64,000 nt of DNA from Ephemerocybe angulata (taxonomy: Eukaryota; Basidiomycota; Agaricomycetes; Agaricales; Psathyrellaceae): contig JAACJK010000110.1 in assembly GCA_013368325.1 (NCBI GenBank), forward strand, positions 1,302,001 to 1,366,000, given 5' to 3'. Shown piece by piece: positions 33,462 to 44,800 of the stretch; position 1 is the first letter of the stretch, and each line of letters starts with the position of its first letter. Position numbers and translations under genes: made by a program. The notes below the pieces were generated by a model that had not been told where the DNA came from, did not search any database, and saw only the letters and a program-made list of their open reading frames with translations.

Positions 33462-36400
33462 TTAAATGAATATCTCCCTATTCGTTCTTGTAACTAAAGT
33501 ATCTCCTAAGCCCTGTAACCTCATCCTTAGGAAGAAGTCGGGGTCTACAACATCCATGATGATATACTGATCGTTAAATTGCTCAGGTATCCCCCAATCT
33601 TGAACCATGAGAGCTCCGCGTACGATAGAGTCGAGACGGATGAGGATGGCGTCCTTGGGATCGCGCGAGCGGAGTTGTTTGAACTTCAAGGCCTCGCACC
33701 GCTTCTGGTTTAGACGAGACTGTGCATCGCGCCGAAGTGCAGCATCCAGTGGAATCACCAATGCGTACTGAAACTGCACATCGTTTCTATTGACGTTGAC
33801 CATCCCCGCAAAGACAGAGACAACACGGGCAATCATGTGCATGCCTTCTCCCGTTGAAATGAGTGCGCAGTCGTATCGAGGGCGATTGTGAAAGTTTGGA
33901 TTGACCCGAATGAAGTCGGCGGCTGTGTGCGAGTCCTCGAGCGATGTATATTCGACCTTCATATACTTGAACATTGAAACCTACAGCGATTTCAGCCACT
34001 CGTCCTCAGCAACAGTGACAAAGGAACAAACCGTTTGGTGGGCGGGTATTGGGACAGGGTCGCGGAGTTTGAGGTCATGAGCAAGTCGACGGCCAAGCTT
34101 CATTCGAAAATTCGAGAAAGCGCTTGAATATTCTGGGATGGTGTTCGATACGAGGTCAGACAACAGAATGTTCTTCACCTCTGAGCCAGGATCAACACAT
34201 AAAGGTTCTGGTTCTGGTTCTACTTCCGATTCGGATACGGTTGAGGTGGTTGAGGCAGTCGAAGGTGCTGATGCTGTGGGATGCGAGTCGGAAGCATTGC
34301 GGCGACCTGCCACCAAGCGCGATACAGACGCACTGACTGGGAGAGCATCTTCTTCGCCCATATCCCTTCCTTCGTTTTCTGCTTCAAGTGCTGCAGCGGT
34401 GACTTTGTCATGTGAATCAATCATCATGCGCACTATCATTGCTGCAATGTCTTGGTGCGTAAACCGAGCCAACTGCAAACAGAGATACAACTCAGTCAAC
34501 GGTCCCCGGATTATAAAGTCTTCGACCTCGTACCAGTTTTTCGATGTCTTTGAAGTTGGATTTACCGTAAACTACCTTTGGTTTATGGTGCATCTTCTCG
34601 AACCCCTTCGTGTTGAAGTTGAGGGTTACGCCTTTCTCTAAGATGTCCATCCAGACGTGCAGCTGTGAATGCGCCTTTGGAAAGTCCCATCGCTTTTCCG
34701 GATGGACCGCTACGTATATCTGGGGTGTGTCAGAATCAGTCAGATCGAACCACCTCAGATCGTGATTTCTACGTACCAGCCTAATGGCTTCAAAGCGGAG
34801 CATTTCTTCACGCCCCATGCGCAGGGTTACCTCTGTGTGGACAACAAGGGATGTCCACATGTCCAATTCCAGGTAGCTGCGTGCGATTAGCAGCCACTGG
34901 TATCCCCACGTCTCTCCAGGCTCGAACAGACTGTGTGCCGCAAAAGTAAGAACCTGTAGAATCCACGCTGAGCCATGCAACTACTGTCTATCTCAGATAA
35001 CACTGCACTGACCTTTGATAAGTCCTCGTACTTACGCCCATCACTATACTCCCTAAATTGGGAGACATGCGAGAAGTGGGAAAGGTCACGCCAACGCGGC
35101 ATAGCGTTAAGACTTCAAAGCATGAATCAGTGGTAAACATGGGTATAGAATCGAACAGTGGCACTTACTGCGTCTCAAATGTTACCGTAGATTTGCGATC
35201 ATGTTCGATCATAGTGAGAAATTCCTGTAAAATGTGCTTGCGGAAAAGTCCACTGTGATACGCATGCAATCGATCCCATCCGAGTGCGCTATATACGTCG
35301 GTATACTTGAAGGACCAGAAGACATTCTGGAACCAGTCCATCAGCAAGCTGCTTCTAGGTTGAAGTTATACGCACTTTGACGTTGCGGAGCCCAACAGAC
35401 TTGAACAGATCCTCACGCTCAGCAGCAGTCTCAGCGCAAACAGCATGCTCGTATATAGCCTGCATATCTGCTGTGGTACGGGCAGGATACTCATTCCCAA
35501 GCCCTGGGAGCTCATCACTCGGTATGAGGCAGACGGGGCAAGGATTCACGCTACCCATCCCACGGATGGCAGCCATGACACACCTGGTGCAATGCGCCCG
35601 ATAGTATTAGCGCCGTATGCAGAGTATAGCACAACACTGGACTTTACTTACTGCTCTTCAAAATCACCTGCAATGATCAGAATAATGGGGAATAGTAGGC
35701 GCTCGATTCCCCAGGCATCGACGTAGAACAGCCCAGTCTCGGCCCACTTCCGGAGCGTTTCGAGGATCTTCTCCACTGCGGCATGCCAGACAACGCGCTT
35801 AAAGTCTACAAATGTCTTTTTTCCCGATTTATCACTATCCTCTGGGACCTAAAGTAGATGTTATGAGATAGCAACAAGCAAGGGAGGAGAACGACGTACA
35901 ATTGGTAACCAGCCCACGAGAATGCGTCCCCCAATACCCTCCCCGTTGCGGATGTGAGCTGGCAAATTTGCACAGCAAACATAAACGGGGTAGCCTTTCC
36001 TCGTTCCCATCGACGAAAGCTTCGTCTTGTCAGCATAGAATATGATTGCAAATGGCGACCCCTTGTCTGGGAGTTTGTCCTAGAGAAGGGAGATCACGTC
36101 AGAGGCAGTTAGTTACCAGGTTAATCAGCACAGGTAGGTGCCACTTACCATGATTTTCCACCATCGGTTAGCGGTCCAGGGCTCGTCAATAAACCGTACA
36201 AATTTCTCGCCATCATGACGAGAGAGCCTTTCAGCATCGAAGTGAAGCTCAGGTGCCAGCTCCGGGTTATACAGGATGTCGAGCATCCATTTTTCCATGT
36301 CCAGGCGCCAAACAGGAAATCGGATCTGTTCGTCCACATAGTCCACGACTACTTCAGCCTCTTGTAGCTAGAAATACAAAAGAAGGTGTGTAATACATCA

Positions 36401-37383
36401 GAATACAACGTAAAGCGAGAGATAGAATCAACATCGTACACCGTGTCCATGTGCAGTCATAGCTGCATTCCACGTTTCTGAGACGTGGCGCCCATCCTTG
36501 AACGAGAATTCATCGGGCCTTTTGAGAATCTTGTGGACGATTGTGACGAACGAGTCGAGCTGGGACTTGCTGAGATTGGCGCCCTGGAGTAGCTCGGCGA
36601 ATTCAAAATCGAGACGACTTTTGAATGGATGCCACGGTGCTCGCGGCTTCTTCGACCTGGGACCCCCAGGCTTAGCCCAGGGCTGCGTGGGTGGAGGTAG
36701 GGCAGAAGAGTAGTCTTCATAGGCGTGATATCTCGCTTTCTTCCCACCAGCATTTCGGGGATGGGGATCCACCTTGAAATCGTCGAGCTGAGGTGGACGG
36801 CCCAGTCCAGGGAGTGTATCATCCCCTGGTGAGTTCTCGTGAGGATCGTCGAGAGGTTCGGGGTCGGAATAATAATCATTTGTCGATGGAGGAGGGGATG
36901 GGGTTCTAGAAGGGCCCGTTGGTGCAGCTTGTTGTGGAGGACGTGAATCGGGGTGAAGCAGGCGTGGAAACCGTTCATTGAAGTTCGCTAATCAAAGATA
37001 GCCAATAATGAGAGATAGAATGGGATTGAATGGCTACATAACTCACCTAAGGGATCGTAGCTCTCACTCGCGGTTGGAAGGGGGTCATGGCTCGGCGCAG
37101 GCCTTGGGCGGGCAGCAAAACGTGCGAGTGGGTCATGTCTAAGGGCACCTGAGGCTATATTGCCAACCATAGTTAATAAAATGCATGTATATATCTCCAC
37201 GGACGATAACATACCTCTTTTTGAGCCTCGCGAGCGCCCGGAGCGCCGTTGCGAGCCTGGCGCAGCTGCAAGCTCAGTGCATTCTCGCAGATGGTTGAAG
37301 AGCCCTGAGTTTCCAATCAATGCCCGGCAGTTCGGACACCTCGTCGTCAAGGCCTGAACATCTTTTTTGCCACCTCTGGCCAT
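33462..37383 (-). CDS. Plavaka-type DNA transposase
   Basis: A multi-exon gene from the ATG at 37383. Exon 1 encodes a zinc finger (RCPNCRALIGNSGLFNHLREC). A Pro/Ser-rich linker follows, then EEQIRFPVW-like, RLSRHDGEKFVRFIDEPWTA, and the family core FAIIFYADKTKLSSMGTRKG followed by YPVYVCCANLPAHIRNGEG, GRILVGWLPIV, KRVVWHAAVEKILETLRKWA, CPVCLIPSDELP, DRLHAYHSGLFRKHILQEFL, and the C-terminal NPNFHNRPRYDCALIS...VVDPDFFLRM. These are hallmarks of Plavaka transposases, which are abundant in agaricomycetes. No stop or frameshift was seen, so it may be active. A TIR-like sequence lies about 110 bp upstream of the start, but no matching end was found next to the 3' end. Confidence 0.85.
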
Positions 37384-37493
37384 TGTAGGGCAGTCTCAGA
37401 GCATGAGATGTAGAGGGAGATTGAAGGAGGAAGCAACGATATCGGATTTGATCAACGGTCGGCGAACCAGCCTTAACATAGACTTAACTCCAT

Positions 37494-37647
37494 TAACATG
37501 GGCCACGGGGCCAGATCACGGCCTGCGGTCCTGACCGGTTAGCTCCGCCCCAGCTATGGAAACCGGCACCATAAAAGGTGCCTTTCCGGGGATCACTGGG
37601 CCATATCAGGCGCCGTGCCTGATAAGCCGGTTTCCAAATTTCCGACA
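37494..37647 (-). repeat. TIR-like GC-rich terminal sequence, right (upstream of the transposase)
   Basis: The reverse complement starts TGTCGGAAATTTGGAAACCG, matching the left sequence at 21779 at 23 of the first 25 positions. It contains GCGCCTGATATGGCC and an internal inverted pair (GGAAACCGGCACC versus GGTGCCGGTTTCC). Its position just upstream of the transposase ATG suits a transposon terminus. Confidence 0.7.
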
Positions 37648-40478
37648 CACGCGCCAGAGCATCTTTGGCACTTCAGCCCGGAGGAAGGGCAAACACGCTC
37701 AACGTGCTGATATAGAATGGGGCAGTAGAGGCAAAGAAGAAAGGCCGAGTCGGTGGGTATCAAAATGGACTACGCAGCGGTGGCTCAATTCAGACCTCGA
37801 CCCAGCCGGAGGTGAAGTACATGGACCTCAATCCCCCACCTACAAAAGATCAAATGTGTAACGTCGGGGTGCGATGGTAGTTCCACCAAAGAAGAATGGA
37901 GTCTGATTACTTACCTATCTATCAAGCCCCTGGGTGAATTCTTGCTCACCAAAACCCCCGGCAGTCGTCCGACATGGTAGCGCACATAGGCGCCGCAACT
38001 TGAAAATGACGACTTATCACCCTGGTTCTGCAGGGAGGAATGGGTGAAACTCATCAACGCGGAGTGGATGGCTCACACCTGGACAGGCGGCAGGGCCCTA
38101 GAATTTGAAATGAACGCAAAACGGGGAGCACACGTCACAAGGCAGGTGGGTCACAAGGCGGGTGGGGAGGCGCTGGAGGGGAGGGAACGTAAGTGTTAGG
38201 AGCCGGGGAAGGAACAGAGTCGGGCTTACGGGTGTTACCTGTATGAACCCAGGGACGAGGCGAGGAGCAGATGATGACTGGACGCCATGGCCTGAGTTGA
38301 GAGCCGACACACTGCTAGAAGAATGCAGCATAGACGTACCTAACACCGGAGAGCTCGCTCAAACACTTCAGGCTAGTCAGTTCGCATAGCGCCAGGAGGA
38401 GAAAGGTGTACAGAGGGAGAACCAAGGCGGGGGCGAGTACGACGATGACGGTCGGGAAGGAAGATGAGAACCAACATGTTCGACGTGGCTGATGGCAACG
38501 AAGAGATCAATCACGTGCGCGCGGCTCGGAGTTTGAACGGACTTGGCGTCGCGGCGCGCGCGACTGATTCTTCGACGCACGCGGTGAATTGGAGGAGACT
38601 TTGCATGAGATAACATACGACGATCGTTTCTCGACTTATTTACCACCTATTTCACTATTTCTGAGTGTGGCACCGCGCCGGCAGATTTCATTACTCGTGA
38701 TTTCCTTTTGGCTGCCTGCATCCAAGTCCAACTGGGAGACTTTTTACTGCCGTGCTTGTGCCTCCGCCGCACCGCCCTCTGAATACATTCTACGAAGGTC
38801 AAGTCCCCATTGTTATGCATTGGGGGCATAATTTGGCGAGCGCCTTTCTGAGCGGTGACTAATAGATACCAATGCTGCCAAAATTGGCAAAATGGGTGGT
38901 TTTGGTTAGACGTTGGTAACAGATTAGTGGCAAATTGGTGGAAATTAGTTTGAGGTCCACCAATATGTCCAAGATCGACCAAAATGAACCAAGATCAGGA
39001 ATTTGGTAAATGAGGTTTTTCCTGATGGACCGTTCCTGTAGACGAATACAGACTGCGCACGTCTGCATTCGACGACTTGGGACGTCTCGACCTCGCACAT
39101 ATCCACCTCCCCACTGATTCCTGGACGACGAACGACTTCGACCATACGCGGGAATGTCGCCAAGTTGTGGGATGGCCGTATGCGCATGGTGTTTCTGAGT
39201 GCCTGGCACACACGCCGAATGGCCACCGCTTTCCAATAGAATAGACTTCATGTATCTAGGATAGGTGGTATTAATATACTCGTGCTCCTCATATGATGTG
39301 CTTCAACTCGAGAGCTGAGCATCTTGTGCTAAATGCGCGGACTTGCGCTCAAGCCGCAATGTATTCCGAAACCAGGTTTCGGATACAACTTATAACGAGC
39401 CCCTCGAGATGCCCATTACGCGCTAGCGACAATGTATTCCCAAACCGAATGTCGAGCACAATCAACTATTTAATATCCGCTTCGGCGAGACCTTCAAGAT
39501 ACAATTGTATTCCCAAGGAGTATATTACATGCCGTTGTTGGATAGATTAAAGGCTCGAGTGCGAAAAGTGCTCTATTCACTTGTACTGGAGACTTCTCAG
39601 CCGTGGATTTGTATGTCCCCCAATAAAAGTATGGAGTTTCCACCACTGCAATGTATTGCGAAACCAAGCACGAGCCGACCTATGGTTCATAATCTGAACA
39701 GAGGTCGTCGTTGGGACAGGTTCACAAATGATTATATAGCTATAGAATAGAAGTAAAGGTTATCTAGTTTAAGGGGACTCGGAATTGCATACGCACTGTG
39801 CGTAAACTGGATAATAGATATACGAGTTTGATATTCACAGAATACGCGAAGTCCGGCGATGCAACATTCCGAAACCAAGTACAACCGGCACCTCAGTATA
39901 TCCTGGAAAGTCCGACAGATTGAATAGCAAAACCAATATATTCAATATCTATATCTACGACAAGTCCAAGGCTATATATAGTATATACGCTGAAATAGAT
40001 ATCCCGAGTTTCAGAGATGTGAGGGGGCCTGTGAAATAGTTCGCTGACATTAGGGATTCCGGGAACTGCGTAAGCACGAAAAGTCCCCCCAAAATAGTTC
40101 GCCGATATGCGAAAACTGGGGAACTGCGTAAGCACGAAATCTCCAGCCGAAATGGCTCGCTGATATTCGAAAATCGTGGAACTGCGTAAGCAGTCTGGTC
40201 CCCGTAAGCCCTGGCGAATGGAACTTGATTTATGCCGTGTCTGGTCAGCGACGTGCGAAGGGAGCAGTGAACTGCGTAGGCAGCGAGTACAAATTCGACA
40301 AGAATGGAGGTGTAGTCGACCGACGTCTCGGCGACTATGGGCTGCGGACGCACTGGACCCGACAATACCCCGCCTCCATTCGGACGATATCTCAGGGGCG
40401 GGGGAACTGCTTAAGCACTCAATCTCACTCAAAATTAGACTCACGGCACACGGTGCCAGTCGTAAGGCCATTCTCACT
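37648..40478. other. gene-poor region with degenerate repeats
   Basis: No convincing gene was found. From 38860 to 39025 lies an AT-rich block ending in the inverted relative of AAAACCTCATCTACCAAATT seen at 21437. From 39030 to 39260 it resembles the 20950-21430 sequence. From 39355 to 40500 the motif AATGTATTCCGAAACCA recurs in diverged form (near 39358, 39430, 39650, 39860). The last part is a 58-bp-period array. Confidence 0.5.
40063..40202 (+). repeat. 58-bp-period degenerate array
   Basis: GAACTGCGTAAGCA occurs at 40063, 40121 and 40179, exactly 58 bp apart, with similar sequence between (GTTCGCCGATATGCGAAAA type). Looser copies follow at 40269 and 40404. Confidence 0.75.
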
Positions 40479-40979
40479 AGTGCCTTACAGGCTCGGGCTC
40501 AAAGCCGCGAGCCGGGCCTAGCCGGGCCCTTACAGGCCGAGCCGAGCCGGGCCTTACTCGATTTGGCAGTAGGGCCGGGCTGGGCTGAAGGCCGGGCCCA
40601 GACCAAAAAGCGGGGGCTTAGGCCTTGAGTAGGTATAATATTTTATATGACCTTATGGTGCAGTGGTTGTGACCGTGAAAATGTCTCTGTGAGGCTCTCG
40701 GTTCAATTCCTGACAGTTGCAAAGCATTATTTTGAACGAAGTAATTATTTCTGACCACTCTACTCGTAGTACTATACATTCAATACAAAAATTTACTGAC
40801 CTTGACCGAAATTCATTAGAAAGAATTTGTATTCAAAAGCCGCGGCCTAAGCCGTGAGCCGAGCCGGGCCCGACCAATTTGGGGGCTCAAGGCTTGGCCC
40901 AGGATTTCGGTGGGCCTTGGCCGCCCAAAGCCGGGCCTTAGCCGCGGCTTTTGGGCCGGGCCTGGGCCTGTAAGGCACT
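40479..40979. mobile_element. non-autonomous TIR element with internal Pol III-like boxes
   Basis: This 501-bp element starts AGTGCCTTACAGGC and ends GCCTGTAAGGCACT (14-bp perfect TIR). It is flanked by a 10-bp direct repeat CATTCTCACT (40469-40478 and 40980-40989). Both arms are rich in GCCGGGCC and form long imperfect inverted repeats. The central AT-rich part has an A-box-like TGGTGCAGTGGT (40656-40667) and a B-box-like GGTTCAATTCC (40700-40710). It has no coding capacity. It is probably hAT-related, though the flanking repeat is longer than the usual 8 bp. Confidence 0.88.
40656..40720 (+). other. tRNA-like Pol III promoter boxes inside the element
   Basis: A-box and B-box consensus sequences 32 nt apart, as in a tRNA gene. 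No acceptor stem could be paired, so a tRNA-derived relic is more likely than a functional tRNA. Confidence 0.4.
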
Positions 40980-41238
40980 CATTCTCACTCATTTTGGCTT
41001 AATTCTAACCTTATAGCTTACGGTGCGATCCTCAGCGCACGGACGACCCTCATAGACTCATCACGCAATATGTGTACAGAATGAACGGAATGAGGCCGAG
41101 ACTCACCCAACCGAGACTGTCGCGAGTAGTAGACCTGTTGGATCATCGAAGTCAGTACAACCCGATGGATCAATTCTATTGAAATGCTCGACTTACGATA
41201 TCTGCCTGGAAATAGTTGTCGCGGAATTTCGCCTAGCG

Positions 41239-41880
41239 CACCAGGTGACGCATCATTTTTGCAACTGGCCCTTCTAATGAGAACAATTTGAAGTTTGCAG
41301 TTTGCCTTCTAGTGAGAAGGCTCAGAAGGGCCTCTAACTTAGAAGGCTCCTGCCTCCCTGCACATTCTCGATACAGCACTGCCTCCTCCCATCCTAGTTC
41401 AGTATCCCCATTGCTCACGTCTCTTTTGGGACTTGAAAATTTCATCGCCGCGCATCCATCGCAGGAACTAAATCAAAACGCCTTATTTTTCATTACCTCA
41501 ACCTGTATCCTACGTAGAACGGGCGCAAATAAAAAACAATACTAATAATATGGGATGCTGCCTTGCCCAGTGTACACGGTTAGGGGGCGGTTAGGGTTTT
41601 AGGGTTTCCGCGGGAGACTGCCCGCACCCGCGAAGCGGGTAGGGTTTGGGTTAGGGCCGTTTAATGTTAGGGCTACGGATGTCAATTTCTCTAGTGCCTC
41701 TTGAGGCGCGCCTTTAGGGTTCGCGCCTTGGCGCGCGTGCACGCCTTCCTCTTTAGGCAGTTGTTAGGTAAGCTTTGCAAAAATCGTTCTAAGCTAGAGG
41801 CTTCTCATGAGAAGTCAAACTGCAAACTTCAAATCCTTCTCATTAGAAGGGCCAGTTGCAAACATTACGCGTCAGCGACT
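41239..41880. mobile_element. hAT-like MITE carrying telomere-like repeats
   Basis: This 642-bp element is bounded by the 8-bp duplication GCCTAGCG at 41231-41238 and 41881-41888. The arms are imperfect inverted repeats of about 80 bp that share TTTGCAACTGGCCCTTCT and TTTGAAGTTTGCAGTTTG. The centre (about 41580-41672) holds five TTAGGG hexamers in the same orientation within GC-rich sequence. No coding capacity. Confidence 0.85.
41579..41673 (+). repeat. interstitial telomere-like TTAGGG cluster
   Basis: TTAGGG occurs at about 41580, 41591, 41599, 41651 and 41666, interspersed with GGTTTCCGCGGG and GCGGGTAGGG. TTAGGG is the usual fungal telomere repeat. The cluster is degenerate and lies inside a MITE. 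Confidence 0.75.
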
Positions 41881-41888
41881 GCCTAGCG

Positions 41889-44800
41889 AGAATACGTGAG
41901 TGTGGGAGTGATGATAGGAAAAAACCCAGACTTACGTTCACATCGGGAATAGGAGCGGAAGGGGTAAAATATAATAAATATTTGAATTATCAAGTCCAAA
42001 GCTCGTAGACTTACTTTCGTTCTGAACTCCATAAAGCATGTCAGCGAAATTGCAATGTCGGCGATATGAGCGCGGCCTGGATGCAGAGCAACCGACAATG
42101 CGCGAGGCTGTGGCTGTAAGTACATCAATGTCAGAGCACGCGTGGAAGTTGGGGTCAAAAACTCACCGAGTCGATATCCTACGGCGCGCAACGGGGGATC
42201 TCGAATATTGTGTCAGCACAAAGGTCGCAAGCAAAGAGGGGAACACTCACCTTGAGCTCGCCGTTACGACGAGCAGGCCAGAGGGCAAAGCAACAAGGGC
42301 ACAAGGGACGACGACGGCGAAGAGGGAGCGGAAATGAGAAAGGGAAAAGCGGGGATGTGAAAGGCAGGGAAGGAATAAGGGAATAAAGTCAAAGGTGCGC
42401 CATTCCACCTTTTATGCATTCCTGAGCCCGCATCAGACCCAAACGGTCGCAGATGAATCCCACCCTCGCTTGAAAAATTTCCAAGTCCAAATCACGGTAC
42501 GTACTCACCGATATCGCGCTTACGGCTCCGCGTCCTTTCACATCTCCAAGTTGGGAATATTTGTCTTGGGAGCACGGAGCTTGTCGCTTGGACTGTGACA
42601 GGAGGATGAACTTGGAATGGATGATGAAACGCGGAACGAAGCGAGGCGAACTGGGAGCGTAATGGTGTGTATTTCTCGTCTGTCCTGGGACGATTCTCCG
42701 TGAGCTCATTTGGCGCCTGAGGCTTGAATTTTGAGCCAAGTTGAGTACAGCGCGTCCCTCAAAGTAGTCTACAAGCGCACGCAGAACCTGTGCCGACACG
42801 CCGCAGACGCGGAGGTATATTCTCGCGGCTAACGATATTCCGTGTGCCTGGATACACTGCCTGCTCCGTGGCCAAGCCTAAAATTTGTGACAGCTGCCAT
42901 AGGCAGTGTAACTTACGGGAGAGAATGAGACTCGCGGGACGCTAGTCAGAAATGCCGTTTGATGCGCGCAATGCGCGACCACAGTCACCGTCTATCTAGA
43001 AGGTGCAAGCCACTACTCCCTCAGCAGTTCAGACGTAAATTAGGCGATATGAGTCCCTGCAGGCCATTGGGGCCAGAAAATAGTGTATACCTCATATAGA
43101 GCAGAAAAGGCGACACGCCTTCCAACCGAGCCCAAGGTCCGTTGCCTTCAACAAAATATGCCGTGTTATGTCTCGGTGACACTGCGCCACTTCACACACA
43201 GCTATTCTCGTCTCTTTTCGCTGTCAAGTAAATAAGCTTGAGACGTACGTACATTCAACAAGCAATTGAACGCAGCGTGTGATGCCACTCACGCAACGGT
43301 CCTCACTGGCCATTCTGACACTATTCGTTGGCCTGGAGCCCCAGGTCCAACATAAACTTAATGTACAGCTGCGCACGCACTCAGAGGTACGGAATACATA
43401 TGCTGATATTTCACGACTTCAGGAGCGAGACCACCATCGCGTAGTCATCCAAGGGGAATGATGACGGAACCGTTCCCATTTAATTGAGTCCAGTTCCCTT
43501 TCATATTTCCCGATAAAGACTCCTACGCAAGCTCTGAGGTCTACTCAGGCCGCAATAATTAGCTCTTCCTTCGGGAAGAATGAGGTCACCGCGTTCAAAG
43601 CGCGTTTCAGGCGGACACAAACTTAAGCGCCACGGGCGCTTAAATCAAATCCGGCACTTTGACATCACTCTGGCGCACCTTTTCGTGGGAGCTAAATCTA
43701 TTTATGGCGAAAATAGTCTATGCATACGTACTAGACTATTGAATTCAATTCAAACGACGGAACACGCGCAATGCTGGGCATGCCGGGATGACGGCGTCCA
43801 AGGACTCGGCGTGTCAACTCAATCCCTGTCACTCACACGCACACAGCTCGGCAATCCAAGTCAAGAAGCGACAGATATAGACTCACCGGTAGCGGTTGAA
43901 GTCTATTACGCTGGAATCAGAACGGGAAATTGAAGCCGCGAGGAAGACGTACGGTATTCCAAAGGGTCTAAACTTTACGGATCGCGTCGGCGCGAATTGT
44001 CGAGGTGATGGATGTGTCGACCGACGAATGGGGTAATCCCCGCGCAGAACAACGCGGAATACTGGAGGGTGGGTGAAGGGAGGGCTGGGATGACGAAATA
44101 ACGACAGAAATGATTCCGGCGAGCGAGGTAATGGAGGAAGATGAAGACGATGAACTGCAATGGAGCGTGAGTGTCGAGTGCGAAATGGGCATTGGGCAAG
44201 AGGTGGCCGAAATGACGCTGAAGTCCGCTGACTCCGTATGCAAGGATGGCATGGTGAGCGCGACGCGAGAGCGTCGCCAAATCTGAGTACACCTGTCAGT
44301 CAAGGGCGAAGCTGGAAGGCTCACGTACGTGCCTGTCACAGAATGGTAAAGTAGCAACAGAAATGAATCCCCCGAGCGGAGGAGTGGGAGGCTACGTGGC
44401 ACTGGTGTCATTGGAGCCCGATGTCGATGAGGAAGGTGTGCGAGAGCCTGTAATTTTGGAAGGCCGAGAGAAGGCACTCGACTTTCAGAATCGCGTTGAG
44501 ATGACAGAAATTCTTCCGGAAATTGGGGTGGACTCACCAATGTCACCCATCAATTTGCTCGACGTCGGTCGGCATGGTTTCGCGTGGTTTCTTTCGGCGA
44601 TGAGCGCACTGAGCTAGCTGCATTATCCCAACGAGTATAATCCAGGCAACAACGTGAACTCACCAGCATGGTCGACATCGTGGACAGTCTCGACACGACG
44701 TATCGGTTTCCGGAAAACGGGGTTGGGACGCCACATGTTCAGGTTGTTCAGCGGGTGCGGTAGCACGTCGTGGCAGCTCCGAATGGCCTTGACGCAACGT

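Noticed and set aside
36448..36978. Second frame ORFs inside the transposase region
   Set aside because: They are shadows of the transposase exons in other frames.
40063..40420. CRISPR-like array
   Set aside because: This is eukaryotic DNA; the spacers are themselves similar and there are no cas genes.
41579..41673. A true chromosome end
   Set aside because: The TTAGGG copies are few, interrupted and internal to an element with a target duplication on both sides.
42389..42799. Minus-strand ORF of 136 residues
   Set aside because: No domain, unusual composition, and no supporting splice signals; likely chance.
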